Of a stretch of 64,000 nucleotides of DNA, positions 9,067 through 16,230 are shown piece after piece. A program made the position numbers and the translations under genes. Below the pieces are notes generated by a model. It was not told the origin of the DNA. It did not search any database and saw only the letters and a program-made list of their open reading frames with translations. Every line of letters starts with the position of its first letter. Within the stretch, counting starts at the first letter, position 1. Source of the DNA: Actinomycetota bacterium (GTDB lineage Bacteria; Actinomycetota; Acidimicrobiia; Acidimicrobiales; Iamiaceae); assembly GCA_016185275.1 (NCBI GenBank), contig JACPNX010000036.1, positions 1 through 64,000 of the forward strand. The letters are read 5' to 3'.

Positions 9067-9110
9067 GCGCTCGAGGCCTCGAGGGCAGCCGCCGCCATGC
9101 ATCCAAAGTA
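9063..9110 (-). promoter_or_regulatory. hsdR promoter with leaderless 11-aa upstream ORF
   Basis: Reading on the minus strand, a TACTTT hexamer (9110-9105) is followed after 6 nt by ATG at 9098. This opens the frame MAAAALEASSA, whose TGA overlaps the hsdR ATG (ATGA). The spacing from the hexamer to the ATG matches other leaderless starts in this window. I infer that the RM message begins at or near 9098 and that the small frame loads ribosomes onto hsdR. No convincing -35 box is visible. Confidence 0.45.
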
Positions 9111-9325
9111 CGTGGTGGGGGTGTTCGGGTGCTTCTCGCGCGATCGACCAGTTCGGGAGCGCGCCCTCGACTTGGTGGTCGACGACGCGTGCGGGCGGAC
9201 TTCGAGTTGACCGGGCGCCTCCCCGGCTGCCAGTCCCGTCCCGACCTGACGAGGCCGTCGCGCCCTGGCGTGTGGGGGCGGGCTCGCTCACTTGCGGCGC
9301 TCCGACCTTTTGCGTCGCCGGCTAA

Positions 9326-9356
9326 TCAGTACTCGGTATTGACTACCGAGTACTGA
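9326..9356. promoter_or_regulatory. Perfect 13-bp inverted repeat upstream of padR (operator candidate)
   Basis: The arms TCAGTACTCGGTA (9326-9338) and TACCGAGTACTGA (9344-9356) are perfectly complementary around a 5-bp spacer TTGAC. The element lies 18 bp before the padR start and between divergent padR and hsdR. Autoregulatory binding by the PadR protein is the simplest reading. The spacer may also serve as a -35 box. AGTACT is itself palindromic, so each arm carries a nested half-site. Confidence 0.6.
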
Positions 9357-9373
9357 AGCGCGATGGTGCTGCC

Positions 9374-9928
9374 GTGGCGGTGCGCGAGGGGTTGCTGGTC
9401 CTGCTGGGCGAAGGCCCGCGCCACGGCTACGACCTCCGCAACGAGTTCGAGGCCCGCACGGGCGCCCTGTGGCGCCTGAACAGCGGGCAGGTGTACACGA
9501 CCCTGGAGCGCCTCGAGCGCGACGGGCTCGCCGAGTCGAGCCCCGATGGGGACGACGCCAGCGGGCGCCGGCGCAACTACCGGCTCACTGCCGCCGGAGC
9601 GGAGGAGCTGCGGCGCTGGCTCGGCGCGCATGCCCGAGACGGTGAGCTGCCGCGCGACGACCTGGTGATGAAGATCCTCCTTGCCGCATCGGGCGACCCG
9701 CGCCTGGCGGGCGAGGTGATCTCCGCCCATCGCCACCAGCTGCTGGAGCGGCTCCAGGAGGTCCGCCGTGAGCAGCGCCGGGTGGCGGGCGGGATGGCGG
9801 CCCGCCTCGTGGCGGATGTCCAGATCGTGCGGCTCGAGGCCGACCTGCGCTGGCTCGATCTATGCGAGCAACGCCTGCGGGACGCGAACAGGGGCGGCAC
9901 CGACCGCCCCGGAAGGAGGGAATCATGA
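9374..9928 (+). CDS. PadR-family transcriptional regulator
   Basis: The 184-residue protein has a winged-helix N-terminal domain (VREGLLVLLGEGPRHGYDLRNEFE, then the recognition region SGQVYTTLERLERDGLAES). Its C-terminus is a helical PadR_C dimerisation domain. PadR proteins usually repress neighbouring transporter or detoxification genes and release DNA on ligand binding. A GTG at 9374 is the start because upstream in-frame codons give no alternative close to the domain. Its stop overlaps the next ATG (ATGA), so it forms an operon with the ABC transporter that it probably represses through the palindrome just upstream. Confidence 0.92.
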   Translation: MAVREGLLVLLGEGPRHGYDLRNEFEARTGALWRLNSGQVYTTLERLERDGLAESSPDGDDASGRRRNYRLTAAGAEELRRWLGAHARDGELPRDDLVMKILLAASGDPRLAGEVISAHRHQLLERLQEVRREQRRVAGGMAARLVADVQIVRLEADLRWLDLCEQRLRDANRGGTDRPGRRES

Positions 9929-10671
9929 GTGTCCTGTCCCTGGACCGGGTCTCATGCCGGTTCTACGACGGCCGCCGTGCGGTGGCCGCGCTCGACGACG
10001 TGTCCCTCGCGGTCCGCGCCGGCGAGCTGGTGGCCCTGATGGGCCCGAGCGGCAGCGGCAAGTCCACGCTCGTCCACGCCGCTGCGGGCCTCGTCCGACC
10101 TGCCTCCGGCTCGGTGTGCTTGCTCGGCACCGCAGCGCCGCCGGGTCGAGCGGCTACCCGCTGGTGGGCTGATCGCCGGCGGGCACAGATCGGGTTCGTG
10201 CACCAGCGGCTCAACCTGGTTCCGGGCCTCAGCGCCCGGGACAACGTTGCCCTTCCCCTCGAGCTAGACGGCTGGACCACACCCGACGCCCGACGGGCTG
10301 CCGCCGACGCACTCACCCGCTCCGGCGCCCAAGATCTCGCCGACCTGCACGGCTCGCACCTGTCGATCGGGCAGCAGCAGCGGGTGGCCGTCGCCCGCGC
10401 GATCGTCGGCGGCCGGCCGCTGGTCCTGGCCGACGAGCCCACCGCGGCGCTCGACACTGCGGCCGCCGAGGAGATCGTCGAGTTGCTGGCCAACCTCGCC
10501 CACGAGGGCCAGGCCGTGGTGTTGGTGACCCACGACGGGCGCCTCGCCTCATGGGCCGACCGGGTGGTGCTGCTGCGCGATGGCCGCATCGTCGACGAGG
10601 TCGGAGCCGGGCTGGCGACCGTCGCCGCCGACGACCCAGGCGTCGCCACCCCCGATCGGCAGCTGTCATGA
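9925..10671 (+). CDS. ABC transporter ATP-binding protein (MacB/LolD-like)
   Basis: The 248-residue ATPase has Walker A GPSGSGKST (residues about 40-48), a Q-loop region FVHQRLNLVPGLSARDNV, Walker B PLVLADEPTAALD and the H-loop VTHDGR. It belongs to the class that partners FtsX-like permeases for lipoprotein, peptide or drug export. The signature motif reads LSIGQQQ instead of LSGGQ, a small deviation. A strong GGAAGGAGGG lies just before the ATG, which overlaps the padR stop. The next gene encodes the permease, again with an ATGA overlap. Confidence 0.93.
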   Translation: MSVLSLDRVSCRFYDGRRAVAALDDVSLAVRAGELVALMGPSGSGKSTLVHAAAGLVRPASGSVCLLGTAAPPGRAATRWWADRRRAQIGFVHQRLNLVPGLSARDNVALPLELDGWTTPDARRAAADALTRSGAQDLADLHGSHLSIGQQQRVAVARAIVGGRPLVLADEPTAALDTAAAEEIVELLANLAHEGQAVVLVTHDGRLASWADRVVLLRDGRIVDEVGAGLATVAADDPGVATPDRQLS

Positions 10672-12635
10672 GCGGGCTCGCAGCGGTCGGGATCTGGCCG
10701 GCCCACGGGACCCGGCACCGGACCGGCTCGTCGCTGGTCGTCGCGGCAAGGCTGGCCGCGGCCCAGCTGATCTCAGCGCCGGCCCGCAGCGTGCTCGAGA
10801 CGCTGGCCCTGGCGAGCGCCGACGGCCTGCTCGCCGTCGACTTTCCGAGTACCGGGCGCGACGTGCTCGCCGTCACGGCTGGCCTCGCTCTGCTTCCTGC
10901 CGTTGTGGCCGCCTCCGTGGTCACGCCCCACGTCGAGCGGCGCCGGACCGCGGCCGTCCTCTACGTCACGGGCGCCCGCGCCCGTGATCTGCGGCGTCCC
11001 GTGCTCGTCGCCGTGATCGTTCAGGCGGTGGTCGCCGTGGTGGGCGGTGTGGCGGTGGCGAGGCTGCTGGGTGTGGCAACCGGAACGACGGTGCGCCTTG
11101 CAGAGCCGGCGGTCTTCGGGGTCGCCGTGCCGGTCGTCGCAGCCCTGGTGTCGTTGCCCGGTCGGGTGCGTCAACCCCGGTTGCGCCCGCTCGTGCCCGC
11201 AGTGGTGCGGATCTCGGCCGGGTTCGTCCTCGTCGCGATGGGCACGCTCCTCCCATCGGTGTCCCGAACCTGGACCGACCTCAGCCTGACGCTCGTCCCG
11301 GGGCTGGTGTTGATCACGGTGGGTGTCGTTGTCGCCGTTCCCGCGGTGGTGAGGACCGTCGCCGCCATGTTGGCCCGGCGCCGCAGCGGTCGGGGCCGCG
11401 TGGTAGCCCAGCTCGCATCTCAGCGGCTCGCCGCGATCACGCCAGCCGCGTGCGTGATCGGGGTTGGTGTCTGCCTCGTAGGGGTGCAGTCCATCCTCGG
11501 AACCGGGCTCGCTGAGCGGGAAGCGCAGCGCCGCGCCAGCCTTCCCGACCTCCGGTTCGGTCTGTCGGACCGGCAGATCGTGGTGGGCGGCCGAAGCGAC
11601 CTTGCGTTCGGTCTCGTCCGGGGGAGTGTCGACCGCAAGCGCATTGCCCGAGCAGCGCAGCAGCTGCGGGGGCGGGCCGCGGTCGCCGCAGTGGCGGCCC
11701 CGGTCGCGTGGTCGAGCGCAGGGGCCGCCGGCTCGCCGCCCGTGGGCCCTGCTCCGTTCGCGCCACGCCGGCGTGACGGCCTACAGGGAACGTCCGCAAG
11801 CGTCGCGATCGCCACGCCCGAGCTGCTCGCCGTGCTCGGGCTAGAGGATCAGCAGGTGGCGCTGGACCGGGGAGACGCCGTGGTGCTCGACCCGTCGGTG
11901 GTCGGGTCGGCCGGTGAGGCCCGTCTGACGCTGGAGCTGCCTGGGCGTGGCACCGTTGTGCTGCCTGCAGTGGTCGCTCAGCGCCGAAGGATCGCCACGG
12001 CGCTCCCGGGGGTGTTGCTCGTCCCGTCCGCGCTCCGGGGAGGCTCCGGGCCTCAACGCACGATCGTCACCGGCGTCGTCGCTCGCTTCGAACACCCGGC
12101 GACGGCCGCTGATGCCGCACTCTTTGGACGGCTGGTCGGCGCGCCCGCTCAACTCGGTGACGCCTCGGACCCCCGGGTGGCGGAGCGGAGCCGACTCGAC
12201 GCCGCCAGCACCGTTGTCATCTCGGCTCCGGGCGACGTGGTGCTGGGCACGGCGTTGGCGGCGGTGGTGGGCTTGGTCGCCCTCGTCCTCGGTTTGCAAT
12301 TCGCTGCGTCGGCGCACCGGTTCCAGGATGATCTTCTCGAGGTGGTCGGCGCCCCGACGTCGTTCCGCCGGCGGCTTCTGGCCTGGCAGGGAGGCATCGT
12401 GACCGGCTTGGGCGTACTCATCGGGGGAGGGATCGCCGTTTCCGGAACGGCCGTCGGCATCACCAGCTACAACGAGCAGGGACGGGGCAGCCTGCCGCCG
12501 ATCCCGTTCGGTGTGCCGGCGGCCTTCCTTCTGGGAGCGGTCCTGCTCGTGCCGCTGGGAGCAGCTGCCGGCGCCGTCCTCGTCCCTCGTCGTCCCGTGG
12601 ATATCCGCCGGCTCGACGACCGCCTGCTGGCCTGA
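10668..12635 (+). CDS. FtsX-like ABC transporter permease
   Basis: The 655-residue integral membrane protein is the permease partner of the preceding ATPase. Hydrophobic segments cluster at the N-terminus, at about residues 60-270, and at the C-terminus (LAAVVGLVALVLGLQFAASAH and later). A long extracytoplasmic portion separates them, as in two-module FtsX/MacB-like permeases. The ATG at 10668 overlaps the ATPase stop. Substrate cannot be predicted; with a PadR regulator an antimicrobial or lipophilic compound is plausible. Confidence 0.85.
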   Translation: MSGLAAVGIWPAHGTRHRTGSSLVVAARLAAAQLISAPARSVLETLALASADGLLAVDFPSTGRDVLAVTAGLALLPAVVAASVVTPHVERRRTAAVLYVTGARARDLRRPVLVAVIVQAVVAVVGGVAVARLLGVATGTTVRLAEPAVFGVAVPVVAALVSLPGRVRQPRLRPLVPAVVRISAGFVLVAMGTLLPSVSRTWTDLSLTLVPGLVLITVGVVVAVPAVVRTVAAMLARRRSGRGRVVAQLASQRLAAITPAACVIGVGVCLVGVQSILGTGLAEREAQRRASLPDLRFGLSDRQIVVGGRSDLAFGLVRGSVDRKRIARAAQQLRGRAAVAAVAAPVAWSSAGAAGSPPVGPAPFAPRRRDGLQGTSASVAIATPELLAVLGLEDQQVALDRGDAVVLDPSVVGSAGEARLTLELPGRGTVVLPAVVAQRRRIATALPGVLLVPSALRGGSGPQRTIVTGVVARFEHPATAADAALFGRLVGAPAQLGDASDPRVAERSRLDAASTVVISAPGDVVLGTALAAVVGLVALVLGLQFAASAHRFQDDLLEVVGAPTSFRRRLLAWQGGIVTGLGVLIGGGIAVSGTAVGITSYNEQGRGSLPPIPFGVPAAFLLGAVLLVPLGAAAGAVLVPRRPVDIRRLDDRLLA

Positions 12636-12731
12636 CCGCCATCAGCGGGGTTGCCGTTGTCGACGCCGGTCGACGCCCGCCTGGGCGCGCACCACGTGGT
12701 GGCGCTGTCCCGCGGCCGCGCACCCCGCTGC

Positions 12732-13487
12732 TCAGCCCAGGATGTTCACCGAGCGGGCGATCACCAGCGCCACGGTCACGAGCGACACCGCTGATTGGAG
12801 CATCATCGTCAGCTTCGCCCAGTGTGAGAGCGGCATGACGTCGGTGGGGCTGAACGCGGTGGCATTGGTGAACGACAGGTAGAGGTAGTCGAAGAACCGG
12901 GGTTCCCAGTCCGGCGGTGCGAGCTGCGGGCTCGACATCTGCGGGAACAGGAAGTCGGTGTGCTCGCGGGTGGCGTGGGCGCGCGCCACCGGCCCGCCGC
13001 GGTCGAGCTCCCAGTACCAGAGGCTGAAGGCGATCACGTTCGTCGACCAGATCGTCGCGCCCGCGGCGAGCAGCGGCCCGGCGGCGCGGGTGCGGCCGCT
13101 GCCCTGCACGAGGCTCTGCACGAGGTCGAGGGCGGCCCAACCGTTGGCCACGCTGATCACCGCGATGAGGCCCAGGCTGGCGATGCGCAGCGCCGGCGAC
13201 CACCGGTCGATGTGCCGCGGGTTGGCCACCACCAGCCCCACGGCGACGGCGGCTTCCAGGGCGGGCAGCAACCAGCGGGGTTCGGGCCCGAGGCCCTTGG
13301 GCACGGCGAGCTGCAGACCGATGGCCACGGCCACGCCGACGGTGACCGGCCATCGCGCCTCACCCGCGGTCGCCCGGCGCCACGCCGGGACCGCGCCGTG
13401 CTCCACCCTGGCCAGCGCGTCGCGCTCGGGGCCGAGGAAGCGCCCGGGTCGTTGCGGTGTGCCCGGCTGGGTGTCGTCGGTGCTCAC
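12732..13487 (-). CDS. Integral membrane protein (DUF1345-like)
   Basis: The 251-residue protein has about six hydrophobic helices and ends with the conserved region DYLYLSFTNATAFSPTDVMPL followed by a final helix. That block resembles the pore-like end of DUF1345/two-TM channel-type proteins. The first 35 residues are cytosolic and charged. Function is unknown; a small-ion channel or membrane stress protein is suggested only by the TNATAFSPTD segment. It is divergent from the methyltransferase gene at 13580. Confidence 0.8.
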   Translation of the reverse strand: MSTDDTQPGTPQRPGRFLGPERDALARVEHGAVPAWRRATAGEARWPVTVGVAVAIGLQLAVPKGLGPEPRWLLPALEAAVAVGLVVANPRHIDRWSPALRIASLGLIAVISVANGWAALDLVQSLVQGSGRTRAAGPLLAAGATIWSTNVIAFSLWYWELDRGGPVARAHATREHTDFLFPQMSSPQLAPPDWEPRFFDYLYLSFTNATAFSPTDVMPLSHWAKLTMMLQSAVSLVTVALVIARSVNILG

Positions 13488-13579
13488 CCCACGGTTCTAC
13501 GCCACGTGTCGTTCGCGGGAGCGGCCGCTCGGCGAAACGCCACCGTCGCGCACGGCGCCGCGCTCGTAGGGTGCGCGAC

Positions 13580-14380
13580 GTGGAGGAGTGGCTGGCCGAC
13601 AACCGCGCCCTGTGGGACGAGCGGGTTCCCGCGCACGCGGCGAGCCGTCTGTACGACCTGGACGGAGTGGTGGCCGGGCGCGACGGCCTGCGCCCATGGG
13701 AGCCGACCGACGTCGGTCCGGTGGACGGCCGCGACCTCGTGCACCTCCAGTGCCACATCGGCACCGACACGGTCGGCTGGGCCCGGCGAGGGGCGCGGGT
13801 GGTGGGGCTCGATGTGTCGGCTGCAGCCCTCGAGGTTGCCGGCGACCTCGCCCGCCGCTGCGGGCTCGCCGTCGAGTGGGTCTGTGCACCGGTGTACGAC
13901 GCGGTCGAGGCCCTCGGCGCCGGCCGCTTCGACGTCGTGTACATGGGTATCGGCGCGCTCGGCTGGCTGCCCGATCTCGAGCGGTGGGCGGGCGTCGTGC
14001 GGGATCTCCTGCGGCCCGGCGGCGTGCTGTACCTGTACGAGATCCACCCGATGTGGGTGGCGCTGGGCGACGACGGCCGGACGTTGCGCGAGCACGCGAT
14101 CGACGCGCCGTTCCAGAGCTGGGACGAGGGTGACGGCTCCTATGCCGCGCCCGAGGCCCGGTTCGCGCACAACCGCTCGTGGGAGCGGCTGCACACCGTC
14201 GGCGAGGTGCTCACCGCAGTGCTCGACGCCGGCCTGGCGGTCGAGCTCTACCGCGAGATGGCGGTCACTCCCGCGCCGGCACCGTGGCTGGAACGGCGCG
14301 ACGACGGGCTGTTCCACTTCCCCGACGGAGCACTGCGGTTCCCATTGTCGTACTCGTTGCGGGCCCGTCGCCCGGCCTGA
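13580..14380 (+). CDS. Class I SAM-dependent methyltransferase
   Basis: The 266-residue protein has a Rossmann-fold methyltransferase core. The pattern HLQCHIGTDTVGWARRGARVVGLDVSAAAL provides motif I and the acidic residue of strand beta2. FDVVYMGIGALGWL is motif IV and LRPGGVLYLYEIHP follows. A GTG start at 13580 lies 7 nt after TAGGGT, so the transcript is probably leaderless. The substrate is unknown; small-molecule methylation is more likely than nucleic acid because no extra recognition domain is present. Confidence 0.88.
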   Translation: MEEWLADNRALWDERVPAHAASRLYDLDGVVAGRDGLRPWEPTDVGPVDGRDLVHLQCHIGTDTVGWARRGARVVGLDVSAAALEVAGDLARRCGLAVEWVCAPVYDAVEALGAGRFDVVYMGIGALGWLPDLERWAGVVRDLLRPGGVLYLYEIHPMWVALGDDGRTLREHAIDAPFQSWDEGDGSYAAPEARFAHNRSWERLHTVGEVLTAVLDAGLAVELYREMAVTPAPAPWLERRDDGLFHFPDGALRFPLSYSLRARRPA

Positions 14381-14386
14381 CGGTCA

Positions 14387-14641
14387 ATGTCGAGCGGTCG
14401 GGAAAGACGGTCGGGCGCGTGCCGCGACGGCATCGTCGGAGACTACGACGGCGACGGCAAGAGCGACGTGTTGTGGTATGCGCCCGGGACCGGCTCCGAC
14501 TTCATCTGGTGGGGAGCGAGCCGGACTGCCTTCGGCCCCGGAAATCAGGCGACGCGTACGATCGACGGCAGCTACGCCGTCACCTCGGGCGACTTCGACG
14601 GCAACAACGTCAACGAAATCTACTTCTACCGGTACGGCTGA
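14387..14641 (+). pseudogene. FG-GAP/VCBS repeat protein fragment
   Basis: The 84-residue frame holds two FG-GAP-type blades, GDYDGDGKSDVLWYAPG and SGDFDGNNVNEIYFYRYG, with the Asp-rich calcium-binding loop of each. Proteins of this class are exported beta-propellers of several hundred residues. Here there is no signal peptide, and the frame opens only 30 residues before the first repeat, so it is the 3' remnant of a larger gene. The last blade ending YFYRYG is repeated again in the downstream duplicate. Confidence 0.6.
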
Positions 14642-14655
14642 ATCGGGAGGCCATC

Positions 14656-15219
14656 GTGCATCTTCGTCCTCGTATCCTCATTCTGATCGCGGCAGTGGTG
14701 GCTGCCTTGGTCGTCGCGGCGCCGCCCATCGCAGCCATGGTCCGACCGCAAGTCAGCGACACGACCTCGACGCTGAACATCTCGCCGGATTCGGGTCCGC
14801 CCGGAACGGCCATAAGCGTCTCGGGCACGTGCGTCTTTCGCGGGGTGCCGAGCGAGCGAGCCTTTGTGCGGGGGTACAAGGCAGGAGGCAACCCTCCGTT
14901 CGACTTCTATCAGTATTTCCCGGTTGCATCCGACGGCGCCTATGCAGGCGACCTTGTGGTTCCATCAGATGCCCCGGCAGGGGCCTATGGCATCGAGCTT
15001 GGCTGCTCGCGCGCGGACACCCTCTTTGGGGATGCGCAACAGCCGTTCACGGTGACGCCGGGGATCGGGCCATCCACGACGACAACTACGACCGCTACGA
15101 CGACGCCGACCACGACCACGACGACCGCCGGCCCCGCGACGACCACGGCGCCGGTCGCGGCACCACCGGATGCGCCACCGGCGAGCGTGGTGCCGGGCCA
15201 GGCGCACTTCACCGGCTAG
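14656..15219 (+). CDS. Small secreted IPT-like protein, copy 1
   Basis: The 187-residue protein begins with a signal peptide or membrane anchor (RILILIAAVVAALVVAAPP). It continues with a beta-sandwich-like domain (TLNISPDSGPPGTAISVSG, two conserved cysteines) and ends in a Thr-rich linker and a Pro/Ala tail. GTG at 14656 follows GGGAGG. The domain resembles IPT/TIG-like surface modules. A second, diverged copy follows directly. Role unknown; a cell-surface or extracellular structural protein is inferred. Confidence 0.78.
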   Translation: MHLRPRILILIAAVVAALVVAAPPIAAMVRPQVSDTTSTLNISPDSGPPGTAISVSGTCVFRGVPSERAFVRGYKAGGNPPFDFYQYFPVASDGAYAGDLVVPSDAPAGAYGIELGCSRADTLFGDAQQPFTVTPGIGPSTTTTTTATTTPTTTTTTAGPATTTAPVAAPPDAPPASVVPGQAHFTG

Positions 15220-15307
15220 GCCTCGCATTCGCTGCCCCCGGGCGACTTCGACGGCAATGGTGTCGACGACATCTACTTCTACCGGTACGGCTGAATCGGA
15301 GGCCATC

Positions 15308-15868
15308 GTGCATTTTCGTCCTCGTATCCTCATTCTGATCGCGGCAGTGGTGGCTGCCTTGGTCGTCGCGGCGCCGCCCGTCGCGGCCGTGGTCCGCCCG
15401 CAAGTCAGCGACACGACCTCGACGCTGAACATCTCGCCGGATTCGGGTCCGCCCGGAACGGCGATAAGCGTCTCGGGCTCGTGTGTCTTTCGCGGGGTGC
15501 CGAGCGAGCGCGCCTATATCCGGGGTCACCACGTCACGGTTCGGTTTGACTTCTATCAGTATATTCCGGTAGCATCGGACGGCACGTATTCTGGCGAGCT
15601 GATGGTTCCGGTAGATGCCCCGACCGGTGCCTATCACATCAGCCTCAGCTGCTTGCGCGCCGACACTGTGTTCGGTGATGCGCAACAGCCATTCACGGTG
15701 ACGCCGGGGATCGGGCCATCCACGACGACAACCACGACCGCTACGACGACGGCGCCGACGACCACCACGACCGCGGGCCCCCCGAGCACGACGACGACAC
15801 CGGTTGACGCACCACCGGACGCACCACCGGCGAGCGTGGTGCCGGGTCAGGCGCACTTCACCGGCTAG
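15308..15868 (+). CDS. Small secreted IPT-like protein, copy 2
   Basis: The 186-residue product is a tandem paralogue of the protein at 14656. It shares the same signal segment, the TLNISPDSGPPGTAISVSG block, the Thr-rich linker and the same C-terminal tail. Differences are concentrated in the middle (residues about 75-130), so the copies have diverged while the ends stayed nearly identical. GTG at 15308 is preceded by GGAGG. The 75 bp between the two copies encode the last FG-GAP blade of the fragment upstream, showing that the duplicated unit included that tail. Confidence 0.78.
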   Translation: MHFRPRILILIAAVVAALVVAAPPVAAVVRPQVSDTTSTLNISPDSGPPGTAISVSGSCVFRGVPSERAYIRGHHVTVRFDFYQYIPVASDGTYSGELMVPVDAPTGAYHISLSCLRADTVFGDAQQPFTVTPGIGPSTTTTTTATTTAPTTTTTAGPPSTTTTPVDAPPDAPPASVVPGQAHFTG

Positions 15869-15935
15869 GCCCTGCACTCGCTGCCCTCGGCCCCTGTGGC
15901 GGCGGCCGCACCGGCGTGTTCGAGCAGGCCGAGGT

Positions 15936-16190
15936 TCAAAGGCCGGGCAGTTCGTCGGTCCGGTCGGGCACGAGCGTTGCGAGCTCGCGAGCCAAGCCGG
16001 CGTGGGCCTGGCGGCCGTCGAGGCGCCGGAGGAAGGCGCGGCCGTCCACCTACTGAGGACGTTCGCTCGCGGTCACCAGACGAGCGACGTGCCGGCCATG
16101 GACCGTGATCGCCACCTCCTCGCCCCCCTCGACCCGGGCGAGGATCTCGTGGGTGCGGTTACGCAGATCGCGGGCGGCGACGTCGGCCAT
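15936..16190 (-). pseudogene. Phd/YefM-type antitoxin with an in-frame stop
   Basis: On the minus strand ATG 16190 opens MADVAARDLRNRTHEILARV, the N-terminal dimerisation and DNA-binding region of a Phd/YefM antitoxin. The frame meets TAG at 16052-16050 after 46 codons. In the same frame, directly after the TAG, translation would continue through VDGRAFLRRLDGR to PDRTDELPGL and a TGA at 15936. That block looks like the toxin-binding C-terminus of this family, where Trp (TGG) often sits at the TAG position. I infer a single TGG-to-TAG mutation. Total length would be 84 residues, normal for the family. A faint LGLLE remnant of a PIN toxin start may follow, but no toxin gene is present. Confidence 0.7.
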
Positions 16191-16230
16191 TCCGACGACC
16201 GCAGCTCTCGCTCGGCGCACGCCTGCCGGC

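Larger units (their letters stand above)
14587..15868 (+). repeat. Tandem duplication of about 0.65 kb (FG-GAP tail plus secreted-protein gene)
   Basis: Unit 1 runs from about 14587 to 15219 and unit 2 from about 15240 to 15868. Each contains the sequence encoding GDFDGN...YFYRYG followed by the small secreted-protein gene. A further partial match to the segment after each stop codon (CACTCGCTGCCC-like) occurs just after 15868. The upstream blade in unit 1 is longer, so unit 2 lost part of it or the duplication junction lies inside it. Confidence 0.7.

Noticed and set aside
6763-9210. Very long plus-strand open frame of about 815 codons
   Set aside because: It lies antisense to hsdR, which has complete nuclease and helicase motifs. 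The product is low-complexity Asp/Val/Leu/Gly, typical of the mirror frame in GC-rich DNA.
12960-15338. Open plus-strand frame of about 790 codons across several genes
   Set aside because: It crosses the DUF1345-like gene on the other strand, the methyltransferase and the secreted-protein gene. The product is Arg/Gly/Pro-rich with no domain.
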